This document shows, piece by piece, positions 11,966 through 25,568 of a stretch of 64,000 bases of DNA. The position numbers were made by a program, and so were the translations under genes. This stretch comes from Cryptomeria japonica. Its lineage: Eukaryota > Streptophyta > Pinopsida > Cupressales > Cupressaceae. Position 1 is the first letter of the stretch. Each line of letters starts with the position of its first letter. Under the pieces are notes generated by a model, which saw nothing but the letters and a program-made list of their open reading frames with translations, was not told the origin of the DNA and did not search any database. The DNA lies in NCBI RefSeq assembly GCF_030272615.1, contig NC_081409.1, forward strand, positions 650,474,468 to 650,538,467. The letters are read 5' to 3'.

Positions 11966-13020
11966 TTAACTGCAACATTCGACAATAATGTCTCTATCCT
12001 TAATGCTTTGATGGATGACCGTGCACTGTTCCAGAGCTCCCATTTTGGCACGCACAGAGAAAATGGCAATGGGTGTGAAACTTGGCTTTATGCCTGTGAA
12101 TTGCATTTTCTCAAAAGGATCTTTCAACAAATCTATTTTGTGCAAATCTTTCAATCATGACATTTCTATGAGAAATTCGGTCCAACAACTCAAGTACGCT
12201 GTCTATGATTCCATATTTGACAAAAACAAAAAATTACAAGCACATTCCCAAATATGAATTCTGACAAAAATTTGATTCTTCTACACATCCATTTGTCATA
12301 CAAAGCTCCATTTCAATGTGGATAGGGAGAACGATGGTTTAAGTTGTGGGATTTGCACTGAAAATACATTTGTCTGATTGTTTCTACAACATTCTTCAAA
12401 GGATGCATTTCCTGTAACCACAACACCCATGAAACTATATCTATTTGGCACATTAAATAGCTCAGAACCTTTTTTTATGTTTTTACGTAGTGCACACACC
12501 TCCATAGCCTTTATCATTCATACTCCCATTTTGTCGCTGGCTGGGAGGATGTTTGCAAGAGTCGTGGAATTTGGCTTCATTCTTGCTGTTTGCATTTGTT
12601 TAAAGTTGCTAAAGCATTTTCAACAAATCCACTTATGCATTCATTTCGCATACATGTTTGCCACTATAATATCTGTCAAAAACGCTTCCTTCTATTATGT
12701 TTTTATGGCTTTCCATAAACTGCTCCAAAGTTATCATTTTACGCAAGCATAGAGGACGTTGGTAAATGTTGTAGCTTTTGGCTTCAAATTTATCGATTGC
12801 ATTCATTTGAAAGTTTCTAAAACATGTTTAACAAACCCATTTTTTGTCTGGCGTGCAAGCATGAGATCACGTTTCTTTGAGGCGTTTCATCAGACTATTT
12901 GAATGCCTTGTTTATACTTCCACATTGCGCATACATTCGGCTAAAGGATTTCTAATTATAAACATATGATAAAAATCCTTGTTCATAATGCCTTAATGGA
13001 TGCTCAAACACTACTCTTCT
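11966..13020 (-). pseudogene. Pentatricopeptide repeat (PPR) protein pseudogene
   Basis: The minus strand gives successive PLS-class PPR fragments in order: MYAQCGSINKAF (12937-12901), DETPQRNVIS, GFVKHVLETFK, LKPKATTFTNVLYACVK, then a second round with GFVENALATL, QMQTARMKPNSTTLANILP (about 12595-12540) and MPNRYSF-like text near 12440. A last round has LLKDPFEKMQFTGIKPS and RAKMGALEQCTVIHQSI (12130-12010). Intact PPR proteins bind organelle RNA in mitochondria or plastids. Stops and indels lie between almost every fragment and repeat spacing is irregular, so this is an old pseudogene. It ends at the copia-1 insertion site; I could not find a continuation on the far side of that element. Confidence 0.85.
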
Positions 13021-14793
13021 AGGGTTTGTCCCCTTGACCGCTACAGGATGGTGGTGGCTTCCCGCTCCCCCGCACTCTTTTCTCCACATCTTCCTACGGT
13101 ATGATGGGAAACATAGACATTTGAAGATTTATAATTATTTACACATTAACTTTTACCCTGCACAACGGCAATTGCTTCTCTCTGCCACTCAGGGGCGGCA
13201 ATGTTGTTAATGGTACTTCAAAATGTATGGAAAGTTATCGTGGAATCCATTGTTTTAAACATCCTTAGATTATTATATATTACTTCGCCATGAAATATGA
13301 CCTGATCAGATTCTCTTTCACCAACCTTGAAGATCTCGTAAATTTGAGCACATAGTTATTTAAATCAAAATGATTTAAATATTTGTTGAAATGAGCTTTA
13401 ACTCACCTTATGACTTCAAGATGTATAATGCACGCTGGGACCCTTTGTGGGCCCAAACTAAATATTTTTGTTTTGAAACAAATTTTGTCTCCAATCTGCC
13501 TTGATAATATGTGAATTCAAACAGTGTTGCATGACATAATCTGGAATGCGAAAAATTAATGCACAAAGATGGTCATTTGAGAGTTTCAGAAAATATACGT
13601 CACAAGGAGATGCCACTTGACAGAACCATTCATTTAGCTTCGATAAATACGTGTACCAAACAGATTTTCCTATCTCCATTTTCTGTGAGAGATATTAATC
13701 ATCGAAGTTGGCCCCTCTAGAACTTTCTGTAAACACAATCAACAAACCTTCATAAATCCCTTCTGGTTTTGGCTCTGAAAAAATACTAAATCAAATCTTG
13801 AAGTTCTGCAGTTGTACAAGGTGGCATATGAATACGAGGGCAATTGCGGGCACCAATTCATTTCTCTTGACATTCATTCCTGAATTGAAATATTAAGCTT
13901 CAAAGTGGATCCTCTGACAATTTTGGCACAATATAGTTAGCAGATTTTAATAAATTGCATTTGGTTTAGACGGGAAAAATATCAAATGGGAGGCTCAGGT
14001 TCTGAAAAATTGCACGAGTACATTAAGGTATGGACAATTGTAAAAGACAATTGGTTTGGCACGATGATCATCTGGTTATGAGACATTAGTTTAAAAAAAA
14101 AAAGTTTACTCTGGAAGATTTTACAATGTGCAAACTACAAACCTATCTCTGAACCGTTCAACTTGCCACTTCAAAACTTATAAAATCTGATCACGGGAGG
14201 CTTATATTGGATATAAACACTAACTCGTAACATTTGAACACAATCCTATAGTTTTTTTTGCATTATAATCACAAGATACCTAGTTATGAATGCTCAAATC
14301 AGGCTACTTGGGAAAATTTGCATGTGTGCTTCAAAATGCTGCAGCTAAAAACTCACCATGGGCACTTCAAATTTTGCAAAACTTTGAAGGTTCCAACAAT
14401 GTCTAATCAATGCAATAAAACAAATTTATTTTTTCAACCATAACATATGCAATTAATGAACCAATGATTTGATTAATTAAGAAATGCAAGTACATAAGCA
14501 ATGAATTTGAGAAACGAATGCGTCTAACTCTAAAAATTTCGTACAAAAATTAAATCTGAATTTAAAAATAAAAAAATATGAAAGTGTAAGGTATGTTGGG
14601 TTCACCAAAATGAAATGTGCATGAATTAGCTTTCTAAATGCATAAAATGTAAGTGCATAAATGATATAATTCATAAATGATTGCAAATATGAATCAATTA
14701 GATGCATATAAATCATATCTAAAAATGAAAACCAAAATTATGTAAAATGTAAGAAACATCAGGTTCACCAAAATGAAATGTATTGAAATGAGA
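13021..14793. other. Unassigned AT-rich sequence
   Basis: No coding domain, RNA gene or clear repeat was recognised. A short GC-richer patch at 13030-13090 has no identifiable product. Confidence 0.4.
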
Positions 14794-14798
14794 TTCTA

Positions 14799-17700
14799 TG
14801 TAACACCTCGCTAAGGAACCCTAGAGGACAACAACTAACTAATAAATTTATCATAGTAATAATTTTTTTTTAAAACAATTCATATTACAGTAATAACTCA
14901 TGAAGAAATTAATCATAACAATTGCACATGCGAAAGATAAACATTCGCCTAAACTAGTCCTCTTGTAGGATCCCTAACATCGGTACCTAAGCAACACTCG
15001 CTACTAAGCAACTATCTAAACAATATCAAAGGATATTAAATCACAATGCATTAATGATAACAATACGCTAAGAAGAAATATTCACATCTAAAACTAGGTT
15101 CATTTTAATACACCAAACAAAGTGTTCCTATGATAACCTTTAGCATAGAATATGATTAAGCGTTTATCCATGTGGGAGTAGCCAGTACCAACACCACACT
15201 ACTTAAATATTACTCAAAGATTACATAACTTTTCAATTACATTAATTAATATTACATTAATCTCCCTAAGGAGTGTCCAATATACAATGACAATGTTACA
15301 ATTACAATGATATCCAAATTCACATAACATTTGCTAATACATCACTAAATCATCTGCAACAAGGAATGAGAGAAAATAGAAGGAAGGTACAAGATCCATC
15401 TAACGCACACAAACATGACCTCCGGTCCTCGATGGAGGTAGGCAACAACCTCCCGACCATGTGGAACCCTTAGGTTGACCCCACCATGCTTTGGAGATCG
15501 ACATAAGGCCCCACACAACACAAGAAAACTAAACCATCATAACCAACATTCAAGGACACACAAGGGATACACAAGGATAACCAAGACTCAAAACAAGGTT
15601 TCTCAAAAGGTATCTCATATAACACATAAGATAGGGTTCTAGGATATAAAGAGGGAAGAGTTTCATCACGTAGGCTCAACGTGGGTTACCCTGGTAGTCT
15701 CTCTAGACCCCTACCCCTATTTGATAACTCATGTGGAACCGAACAATCCTTTCATGAAGATAAGGAAGTTCGATCTTGCCGAATCAACACCCCATAGATG
15801 GCCAAACCTTCCCACTCCCATCCTTAGTCTGTATGAGAACTCAAGGCCATGGATAGGGCACCATAATTATCTTGTTAATGTGTTTTCCCCTCCCAGTTCA
15901 TTAATTAGGTTATCACTTGAGTAAAAAAATCTCAATGAGTTACCCTTGTAGCCACTTTAGGGCCTTGACCCCCATTGAGAGCTACTCTCCCTAAACTACA
16001 CCTAGACACCTCTAACCTAGGGTTTCATTTCAAAGTATGATAAGAATTAATAGAATATATATCTTAAATGAATCATTCATGAATCCATAATCAAGAATCA
16101 TAATCATAAATCATACTTAGGGCCTCTCTAAGCCTTACCATCAAGATACATCAATGAATCCACTTCCAAATGTAGTAACCACTAGATTTATTTACATATG
16201 ACCATAGAAAAATATATACAAATATGAATCAAATTAAATCAGGCCTTACAGACCCCCAAACATAGAGACAAAAGAGTCCAAACCAAACCCAAGCCTCTGG
16301 TAATTCAACCAGAAACTCTATGGACCCAAACAAGGCCAAACAAGACCAAACCGAAAATCTACACATCTGACACTTCTTTCTTCGTATATGACACTTATTC
16401 TACACATATGATACTTCTTGATGTGTATATGACATTTCTTACTATTCTTTTGTTCACTGTAACTGCACATATGAAACAAAACTTGTGCAGGTTGAAAAAG
16501 GGGATCTTTGAGCTCCAAATTGGGCATCAATTTGGACCTGGAAGTGAAATCAAGAAGAGACCCATTTGAGGGGTGCTTATTTCCCTTCCAAAATATCCTT
16601 CAATTTCTCCAAGACTCATACATAAATTACAAGACACTAAACCCTAAAATCAGCCACTTAAAAACTCTATTAGGAGAAGGGGTTTACAACATAAACCTAA
16701 TTTTCAAAACTAGAAGAATGAATCACACTCATAACTCATAAATAATACATGAAATGCATCATTTTATTTCTTACCAAAATCAATCAAAGTTATGCTCATT
16801 CATTTTCATAAAAACTTTATAACATTCCATAGAAAACCATAAAGAAAGAGAAAGAATTCAATGCCATTCCCAACACAAAGATAACTAGCAACGAAAATAA
16901 TATCAAACTACATTAAAATATACTGAAAAAATATATTTATCTTTCCAAAATAAAGATAAATCATTTACCAACAATGGCTATCCAAACCCTACATCGAGTT
17001 CTGCAAAGACAACAATGAAATGAAGAAGAAAGAAGATGACCGAAGAACGAGAGTTGTCTACACACAACCAGAAGTTCTTCCAATCAGAAACAAAGCATAA
17101 ACAAAAACAAAAGTCAAGCAATATCTTTAATCAACCGTCCCCAAAAAACTTCAAAATAACCCCTCTCCTATTTGCACAAACAATGAATAATTCTTTTCCC
17201 AAAAGCCCTCTCTCACAAATGGAAATCAAACTCTAAAAACTCTAGAAAAAGTCCCTTGAAATAAATAACCTTCCTCTTACAAAAACCCTTAAAAAAACCA
17301 ATGAATTCCCTCACAAAACCCATCTATGGGAATACCAACCAACCCACAAAAATAAACTTAATAAAATAACTCATAATCAAAGGTCAACTCATAAATGAAT
17401 AACTAAATTCCCACCAAACAAAACAATAAAATAACATAACCAAAATATAAATATCATCTCCACTCCAAATTAATTTCATAATTAAAAATTTATATCATTT
17501 ATTATACCACCACCACTTTATACTCACACATTGATAGGGTCATATATTACAAAATGAGAGCAAATACTATATTATTAATATAAGTAAATTTATAGCATAT
17601 AATAGTATAATATTGAGAACATTACTAATAACAATAATAATAATCATAAATACTCACACCATAATGATATTACCAACTCAAAAGTATTAATAAAAATTCA

Positions 17701-18949
17701 ACACGTGAATGCACATGAACATGGCCAAGATAGAGAACATCACTCAAAACATCACCAAAGCAAACTGACTCAGGGATCCGAATGTTGCCTTTATGTCAAC
17801 TCGAATAGGTAAACTCAAGACCAAAGATGATTGTCATAGTACAAGACAATGGTTAGGGCTAAGTCAACTTGTATCTTTACACTATCTCCATTACCACCAT
17901 CAAGGAATTTTATGCACACTCAAACCTATGAAGCCAGGTGGAATCGATGCCTGGTACCTGCACCAAAACAAAGCACACAATAACTACACCACATACACAT
18001 CCATATACATATATATGTATATATACATCTTACAAATAACATTATTAATCATAAGTATTTCTCATATTCAATCATTTGAACATATGTTAGTATATCATAA
18101 ACACAAAACATCATCTAACATATAGCCATCAAGAGATTATAACATAAAACCCTAACATGATCATAAAAGCTCATGCGCATAAAATATCATAATCATAATA
18201 CTTCATCTCACATCTAATCGTAAAGTAACCGTAAGCATTAAACCTTAACATTTGATAATTATACCCTCAACATTTCAACACCACTAGGACATCATAGATG
18301 TAATCATAAACCCTAATACCACTAACAGGTACTTGAAAATATAAACCATCACCACATAGTCATGTCCTAAAACATAGATCTATTATACATAAGAAACCTT
18401 CATTAAATCGACCGAGTATATCTACATCTAACAAACAATATGCCACTAAAACCAACATAAATCTAGAAGAACCACAATCAGGATACAGATGTAGATGGTA
18501 CTACTCTAGATCATAGTTCATTTTCACAAAAGAGATCGCATAGCAAACATGGTTAAAGAACCCACTAGTCAGCTACTCATTACATCATTTACAGAGTACC
18601 ATTAAATGACCGCCTCTTAATTAGCACAATCGAAATATTTTCATATTATACCTATCCATCCTCATATACATACAAGAAACCAAAATATTAAATTCATTGG
18701 AAGGGGATTTTAACATTACATGCATTCTCCAATTATGTGATGCCATCTCTTTCCATCTAGTCATACATACATACATATTCATGATACCATCAATAATTAA
18801 CTATATTAGTAAAAACGTTATCATCGTAACAACCACATATATCTTTATCTACATTGATTACCATTTCAATACTTACATCCTTTGCATTTAAATTTAGGCT
18901 TAGTGTCATAATACCTGCTCTATTGTCTTAGGGTTAGAGAGGTATTACA
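14799..18949 (-). repeat. Probable giant solo LTR (4.15 kb)
   Basis: The left end reads TGTAACACCTCGCTAAGG and the complement of the right end reads TGTAATACCTCTCTAACC, giving terminal inverted repeats of about 18 bases with few mismatches. TG...CA ends of this type are common in plant gypsy LTRs. The flanking 5 bp are TTCTA (14794-14798) and TTGTA (18950-18954), a match at four of five positions. No coding domain and no internal second LTR copy were found, so a solo LTR is the simplest reading. A non-autonomous TIR DNA element is the alternative. Orientation is a weak guess from the end sequences. Confidence 0.6.
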
Positions 18950-18954
18950 TTGTA

Positions 18955-21020
18955 GCCTAGACTCATAAACTAATATCTAAATCAACATCATTCATTAGAT
19001 GAAATATACATCAAAATCCAACTTTAGTCCCGAAGGAGAGTTGGATGTTGTGTATGATTATTTCCTCTTTTTAATTTGATCTAATTTGATTTGAATATGT
19101 AATGACTATATAAAATGATAGGAAGTTAACATTATTCAATATAGATAGGAAAAAATAAAATAGAAAGCTAACACATAAGTACTGATCTAGAAATGAGATG
19201 CATAGAATAAATTGTTACTAAAATGTGGAGCTTAAAGTGTTTGTCACATGTGCTAGGCACCTTGGACTTCAAGATGCTTTAAATTAGCTCAAACTTCAAA
19301 TTATAGATAAGGATGCTCTAGAGGTCATTCTCTCTAAAATTCATCCTAAAAGTATTGGTCAAGTATGCAAATCCACCTAGCCCTAGAGAAGTCTAGAACC
19401 ATGTGTCTCACTCTGTTTTGTGCAAATTTATAACTTTTTGTTTTCAAATTTGTGAGTTGCACACAAAGAAGAGGGGAAAATGGTAGTGGTGTATAGGGGA
19501 TTTCCTAATTCAAATCCTATTTTGGTATTTTGAACTCCACAATAGTTATGATGATAAGAGATTGAGCTTACCCCTGATAGGGAAGAGGATAAATTTGAAA
19601 TGAAATTTCGAACTGATAATGCTATACCCTAGGATTGAATGACGGTGAAGTAATTCTCTTTAGGCAATTCTTCCAAGTATTGATGTAATAACATGACAAA
19701 TAATAATAAAATCTATCATGAAAACATACTTGAAGATAAGTTGTTGTAGTTTGATGCTCCTTGTACTCAAATTTCCTCTTGAATGAAGGAAAGCTTGATC
19801 CTTAAGACTTGATGTGAAATTCCTATATGGGTTTGTAGATGATAAATGATTGTCTTATGAATGATTCTCAATACATTTAGGTTGACTTTCAACGGTCAGA
19901 TTAAATATCAAGATTGGATCACAAATGGTAGGAACCGACACTCATAAATGTTCAAATTTGGGCCCCTTTTAGAGGGATGCCATAGTCCACTAGGACTAGG
20001 GCACTGGGCACCATAATCTAGGAAAAAAGGATCCAAAGAAAGATGTTTGTAGAGTGTAAAGGCTCAAGACATAGGATTTGGTCACTTCATGAGCATGTGA
20101 TGATAATTTGGATGAGATAATGCTAAAATAGGCTCAAAATAACCCGAAAGGAGGCACAATAAAGAAAGAGCCCAAAAAGAGTGTAAAATTGTAAAGGAGT
20201 TACAACTTACAACACTATAGTATGGAACTTTTGGTGGTAGGTTTCCTAACTTTACATGATTCCGACAAATAAACATCATACTAAATTTTGGTCCTTAAGT
20301 TCATTGATGTCCAATTGTAGCCTTGGTTAATGTGTCACCTTGTGAGCTTGAATTGCCAACCTCAGATGTTTAGCATTATAATCAACTATACAACTTAATT
20401 ATTTAAAAAAATTTAACTGGCTAAAATAGCTTCTAATGCATGGTTTCTCCTAGAAGGTTGCTAATTCATTACTAAATTATTCCCAACTAAACATTTGTTC
20501 TTGATTATCACACATCTTCCATTGGTACCATGGCTAAGGTCCAAATTCACAAAAATTGTAAGACTATGTTAAGCATGATACTATCTAGTATATTACGAGG
20601 TTTAAATTGTTGTTCTATGAGACTTATCCTTGAAATTATATTCTACCATAAAATCTATGGGCTTTTAATATTATTAGGTACAATTGTTGACCTTAAAAAG
20701 GTTCTTCTATCCTTTGATTTGGTTTGATAAGGCAACCCACCTTCGAGGTTTTTTAGGAGGTTTTTAATTTTAATAATAGTTCCTTCTTAAACCCATCTAA
20801 ACCCTCATTTATGGATGTTACAAATGGTGACTAAATAATTTATACTTAATAAGATGCATCATATTTTCATGTCTTTGTATAATTCAATCATCAATTTTAG
20901 GTGGTCAATGCTAAAAATGATTATTGGGCTCCATATTCATAGGAAAAGTCCTTTGGTGTTAAAGATGACATGACTCTAAGTGTGTTTTTATTTTGAAATC
21001 CAGGTTATTATTTTAGTTAG
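18955..21020. other. Unassigned intergenic sequence
   Basis: No gene, RNA or repeat structure was recognised on either strand. Confidence 0.4.
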
Positions 21021-21021
21021 A

Positions 21022-21396
21022 GAATGGAGATAATACCTAGTGGAAATTGTAGCCATAAAATTTTAGAATATGAATTTGATGTTTGTGTCTTGATTGAAAG
21101 AACTTATTTTATGTCTAACATACTTAAATTGCAAAGAAGTGACCTTACCCAATTTTTTTATAAGGCTTTAAAAGAAATGTTTTAAAAAATACTGAAAATC
21201 ATAGCGAATAGAGAAAATCAATGAAAAAAATATAAAATATCAATAAATTGGAATAAACTTAGCAAAAAAGTTTATTTTTTTCCTAAGAGTGTATCTAACG
21301 TATACCTCAAAACCTTAAAAAAATTATATCCAAACTCACAATGAAAATTATAGTGGAAACAAAAATGTTGACCCAAGTTGTCGCTCTGATACCACT
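21022..21396 (-). mobile_element. Internal 5' leader of a minus-strand LTR element (copy 1)
   Basis: Next to the LTR at 21397, the minus strand has TGGTATCAGAGCGAC (about 21394-21380), an initiator-tRNA-Met PBS. The following leader matches 54737-55147 over its whole length. No coding domain is visible. Confidence 0.75.
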
Positions 21397-21703
21397 TGTT
21401 ATGATTTTTTTTTAAAAATAAATGAAAAAATATGTAAAATAGCAAACCACTTTGAAAGGAAACATTAAAGATTAGGTACTAATATATAAATTCAATATTT
21501 GAAAATATGAATATTTGGAAGAAACATCTTGTTCTTATTTATAGGCTTAACTATGTAGGGACACCGCCCTTCATCTTAATTGAAATTGATTAGTGTAATA
21601 AATATAATTAATATTAAGGTTAAGCATGCCACAAGTGCTGAACTTATTATACTTTGAAATATATAACATATACTTACGAATATATGATATTAGAATCATA
21701 ACA
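21397..21703 (-). repeat. LTR of the minus-strand element, copy 1 (307 bp)
   Basis: Perfect 10 bp terminal inverted repeats (TGTTATGATT and its complement). The PBS lies two bases outside on the low-coordinate side, so this is the 5' LTR of a minus-strand element. A TATAAATAAG box is present on the minus strand. It is nearly the same as 55148-55453, with the same flank TATAGAG. Confidence 0.85.
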
Positions 21704-21877
21704 TATAGAGTTTTCACAAGACTAGAAAAACATTGGTACCAAATAGGTCCATAAGAGTAAATACAACAATGATGGGAGTGTCAAGACAAGGTTAGTTGCT
21801 AAACACTTCAAACAAATATATAGAATAAGTTATGAAAATTTAAGAGACTATTAGAATGATGATTTCACTAGAAAATT
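21704..21877 (+). pseudogene. Copia family E RT fragment, split by the LINE
   Basis: Decayed plus-strand copia RT (a reading like TIRMMISLEN follows a degraded LVAKGF-like block). It matches 55464-55645, where the same RT is uninterrupted, and it resumes at 25569 after the LINE. Confidence 0.75.
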
Positions 21878-21899
21878 ATAGCTTGAGGAGGTTTTAGCT

Positions 21900-23425
21900 A
21901 GAGAGGAAATCTATTGGAGACAAAAATCTAGAGAGTTATGGCTTTCAGATGGTGACAGGAACACAAAATTTTTTCATTCTTCAACTAAGATTAAAAGATG
22001 TAAGTATAGGATATCTTGTATTCAGTGTCAGAATGGGAATTTATTGACAGAGCCAGAGGACATTGCTTTAGAGGCAGCAATGATATTATATCTAATATTC
22101 CTCCTTTAGTATCTTTGGAAGACAATAAGATGTTGATGTCTCCCTTTTCCTTAGAAGAAGTTAAAAGTGTTGTCTTTACCATGAATCCGGATAAAGCTCT
22201 GGGACCAGATGGTTTTACTCTTTTATTTTTTTAGAAATGTTGGGATTTTTTGGGAAATGATGTTTTATTGGCTCTTGAGGAAGCTAGGAGAAATAGGTCT
22301 ATTTTAAAAGAACTTAATACTACAATTATTGCAATTATTCCTAAAAAAGAGGATACTAAGGTCCTTTTGCTGACTTCCGCCCCATTGCTTTATGTAACAC
22401 TTTGTATAAGATATTTATGAAGGCAATTTCCCTTAGGTTGGCAAAAATTCTACCTAGGATCATTTCATTGGAGCAAGGTGGTTTTGTTCCCGGAAGGGAG
22501 ACGACAAAGGGTGCAATTGTAGCACATGAGGTGTTGCATTCTATTTCCACCCAAAGAACCCCGACCATGATACTTAAACTAGACATGATGAAGGCTTATG
22601 ACAGAGTAGAGTGGGGGGCTTTATGTGTTGTTCTTGAGAAGTTAGGTTTTGCCAAGGCCTGGGTCAAATGGATTTGTGTATTTATTTCTTCTGCAAGATT
22701 CTTGTTTTTAATTAATGGTTCTCCTTGTGGTTTTTTCACTTCCTCTAGGGGTTTGAGACAGGGAGATCCCCTTTCTCCTTTTTTGTTTATTCTCCTAGCT
22801 GAAACCTTTAGTTGGGCTATTAGGGTTGCTAAAGTGGGGGGGCTTTGGAAAGGTATAAGGATTCAGAATATTCCCCAAAGTATTTCTCATTATCTCTTTT
22901 CAGATGATATTCTGTTATTTGGACATGCTTCATTAGTTGAGGCAAAAGTGATTAAAGAAATAATACAGAATTATGCATCATTTTCTGGTCAGAAAGTGAA
23001 TGGTGATAAATCAAAGATTTTTTTCCTTAATACATCACAACTGGTTCAGCATAGGTTGCAATCCTTTTGGGGATTTGAGACTAAAAATCTTCCATGTATT
23101 TAGCTTGGGATTCCTTTCTTTGTTAAATAGGATAAGATTGGTTTTTGGGATAAGATTATTTCATTCATTTCTAAAAGAATTCTCTCATGGAATCATAGAT
23201 GGTTAACTTTGGTAGGTAAAATTGTTCTCATCAAGTCTGTTTTGAATGTTGTTCCCATATATCTCATGTCTGTTTTGAAGTCTCCAAAAGCAGCTATTGT
23301 TAGTTTACAGGATACTCTTAGAGATTTTCTTTGGAACAATAATAAAGATGGCAAGAAGAAAGTCCCTTTAGTTGCATCGGATAAGGTATGTTTGCCTAAG
23401 CAACTTGGGGGAACAGGAATTTAGA
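21900..23425 (+). pseudogene. LINE reverse transcriptase
   Basis: Plant L1-type RT blocks appear in order: [30 protein letters not shown] (22190), IISLEQGGFVPGR (22460), LKLDMMKAYDRVEW (22575), SRGLRQGDPLSPFLFI (22745), and the active site FSDDILLFG (22900), a variant of FADD. Breaks are a TAG after LLFF at 22234, a frame change near 22362 and a stop at 23101-23103. The enzyme would carry out target-primed reverse transcription. The largest intact piece is 22402-23103. Confidence 0.93.
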
Positions 23426-24594
23426 GTCTGGAGAATCAGAATTTAGCCTTAGGTGCTAAGTTGGTTTGGAAATTATATGACAAACCTAGCTCCTTATGGG
23501 CACAAATTATGTTTGACAAATATTTAAATAATGGACCAAGAGAGTACATTTTTAAAGTCTCAAATTTGGCTTCGGGTTCTGCTATTTGAAATTTCCTTTG
23601 TAAATGTAGATCAGTTATTTTGCCTCATCTCTCATGGATTGTTCATAATGGTAGAAAGGTCAGATTCTAGGATGAAGTATGGAGTGGACACACACCTTTG
23701 GTGAATATTAGGGATTGGTCTCCTCTGATCATTGTTCTTTCCTCCCTTTGAGGTGTTTTTGTAGCAGATTATTTTGAAATTGTGACTAGTGGACCCCTTA
23801 AGCTAGCTAGATGGAAGTCGATTGATTTCTTAGATGTTGATCAAAGTATGAAATTATATTTTGAGAAGATTTTGGGGGATAGAATTGTATTTCTTTCTAA
23901 TTCAGAAGATGAACTTATTTGGACAAAGAATATTTTTGGTAAGTACACTGTTAAAGATGGTTACAACTCTCTTAAAGTTTCTAAAGATTTATCATTTTGG
24001 CCTTATAAGTTGTTTTGGCATTCGACTTGTCTTCCTAAAGCTAGAGCCTTTGCTTGGTTGACAATTCAGGACAGAGTCCTTACAGGTATGAGACTAGACA
24101 GGCTTGATATTACTGTTGTTTTCCCTTGTGTCCTTTGTAACAAAAATTTGGAATCTTCTTCACACCCGTTCCTACATTGTGATTATGCTTATGAATGTTG
24201 GCAGTGGTTGTTTGAGAAGTTAAATATATTCTTTGTTATTGGTAAGGATCTCATTTCCCATTTTAGATCTTGGCCCTTTATGTTTGCCTCATCTTTTTAT
24301 GCATGCCTTTGGATCATATCTCCATCTATTGTGATTTGGAATGTTTCGCTACAGCGAAACAAAAGGATATTTAAAAAAATGAGGTCTCCTATGTTTGAGG
24401 TTCTATTAAAAATTGAGTCTTCAATCTCTACGGTTGCTTTGTCGTTTATTTATAAGAATTTGGAAAATCTTACTTCTTTTTCGCACTGGGATACTAGAGT
24501 TACTAGAGTTTGGAAGATGCGGTCAGTTTTACCCTATCATAGTTCAATTTTAAAAAAGAATGATGCAATAGGTAAGAGATGCTTTGCTAGATAA
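23426..24594 (+). pseudogene. LINE C-terminal region with zf-RVT zinc-binding domain
   Basis: After stops near 23425, 23590 and 23670, a 270-codon frame (23782-24594) holds the typical post-RT region: IWTKNIFGKYTVKDGYN, then LPKARAFAWLTIQDRVLTG and CVLCNKNLESSSHPFLHC, with the cysteine and histidine pattern of the plant zf-RVT domain. It lies between RT and RNase H, as in plant L1 elements. Confidence 0.9.
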
Positions 24595-25070
24595 AAACCT
24601 CCTCTGCAGGGGCACTTTAAACTGAATTTTGATGGGGCCTCTCGTGGTAACCCTGGGCTGGCTGGGGTAGGCATGGTAATTTATGATCACAATGCAAATT
24701 TTATTCAAGCTAAGTGTCATGCTATTGGTTTTAAAACTAACAATTATGTGGAATTTCATGCTTTGTCTTTTGGATTGGATATGGCAATCTCTTTGGGAAT
24801 TAAGGACTTAATAATTGAAGGTGATTCTATGGTGATTATTCAATGTGTTATGAAAAAGAAATTGAATTGTTGGAATTTGCAGTATATACTTGATCCCATT
24901 TGACAAAAAATAGAATTGTTTGAATCTTTCTTGGTATCCCATTGTTACAAAGAAGTTAATAAGATTGCGGATTATTTGGCAAATTTAGCCATTGATAGCA
25001 ATGCTAATCAGCGAGAGGTGGGTTTTGAGGATATTCCTTCTAGGGTATGGGAAGGTTTGCAGCAATAGTT
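24595..25070 (+). pseudogene. LINE RNase H domain
   Basis: In frame after a stop at 24592-24594: FKLNFDGASRGNPGLAG, NYVEFHALSFGLDMA, LIIEGDSMVIIQ, then (past a TGA at 24901) NKIADYLANLA. These supply the acidic residues expected of a plant-type RNase H (D, E, D, D). The domain would remove RNA from the cDNA hybrid. Confidence 0.88.
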
Positions 25071-25494
25071 ATGTGATTTTCTTGAGTAATGTTGATGTAA
25101 AATTTTATGATGATAATTATTCCCACTTTCCCGTTTCATTTCAAGTATTCATGTTCGTTGTCTGGAAGAGAGTTCGAGCTCATGGTATTTGATACAATAG
25201 TGTTTTTCCAAAGGTTTTTTGATACCTTCTTTTTTGGCAGGAAGGTTTTTGGCTCATGGGATTTGGCACAGGGCTTTGGAAAATTCTGTCTTCTTCCATT
25301 GATAGCAGCTGTGGAGTCTACATTTGAAAATTATCCGATGGGTTTTTTTTTGTGAATTGTCATATGGGCTCTATGCAAAACTGATATTATATGTGTTGTG
25401 ACCGCATTTTGTATGTGGTTTTGGGAGGGGTGTATAAACTGATCTGTTAGATACTATAGGTTTATTTTATGAGTTGTGACCGAAGGTTTTCTTT

Positions 25495-25568
25495 CCAGGG
25501 TGTAAAAATAAAAAATATTAATAAAAAAGTTTAGTGGAATAATCCACTTTTATTGAAAAAAAAAAAAT
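25495..25568 (+). other. A-rich 3' tail of the LINE
   Basis: AT-rich 3' end closing with about 14 A residues directly before sequence that resumes the copia RT (reading NAFLNG). This marks the 3' insertion end. Confidence 0.85.

Larger units (their letters stand above)
21878..25568 (+). mobile_element. 5'-truncated L1-type LINE with RNase H domain and poly(A) tail
   Basis: A plus-strand non-LTR element lacking ORF1 and the endonuclease. It begins within the RT N-terminal region ([19 protein letters not shown] near 21904) and ends in an A-rich tail (25495-25568). It sits inside copia family E DNA: sequence on each side corresponds to adjacent parts of the uninterrupted copy at 55.6-55.7 kb. 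No convincing target duplication could be fixed. Confidence 0.93.

Noticed and set aside
12378-12752. Plus-strand open frame of 124 codons
   Set aside because: Antisense to the PPR pseudogene, which has recognisable motifs on the minus strand.
14799-18949. CACTA or Mutator DNA transposon
   Set aside because: Ends are not CACTA, no 9 bp duplication is seen and no transposase is present; LTR-like TG...CA ends fit better, though this is not certain.
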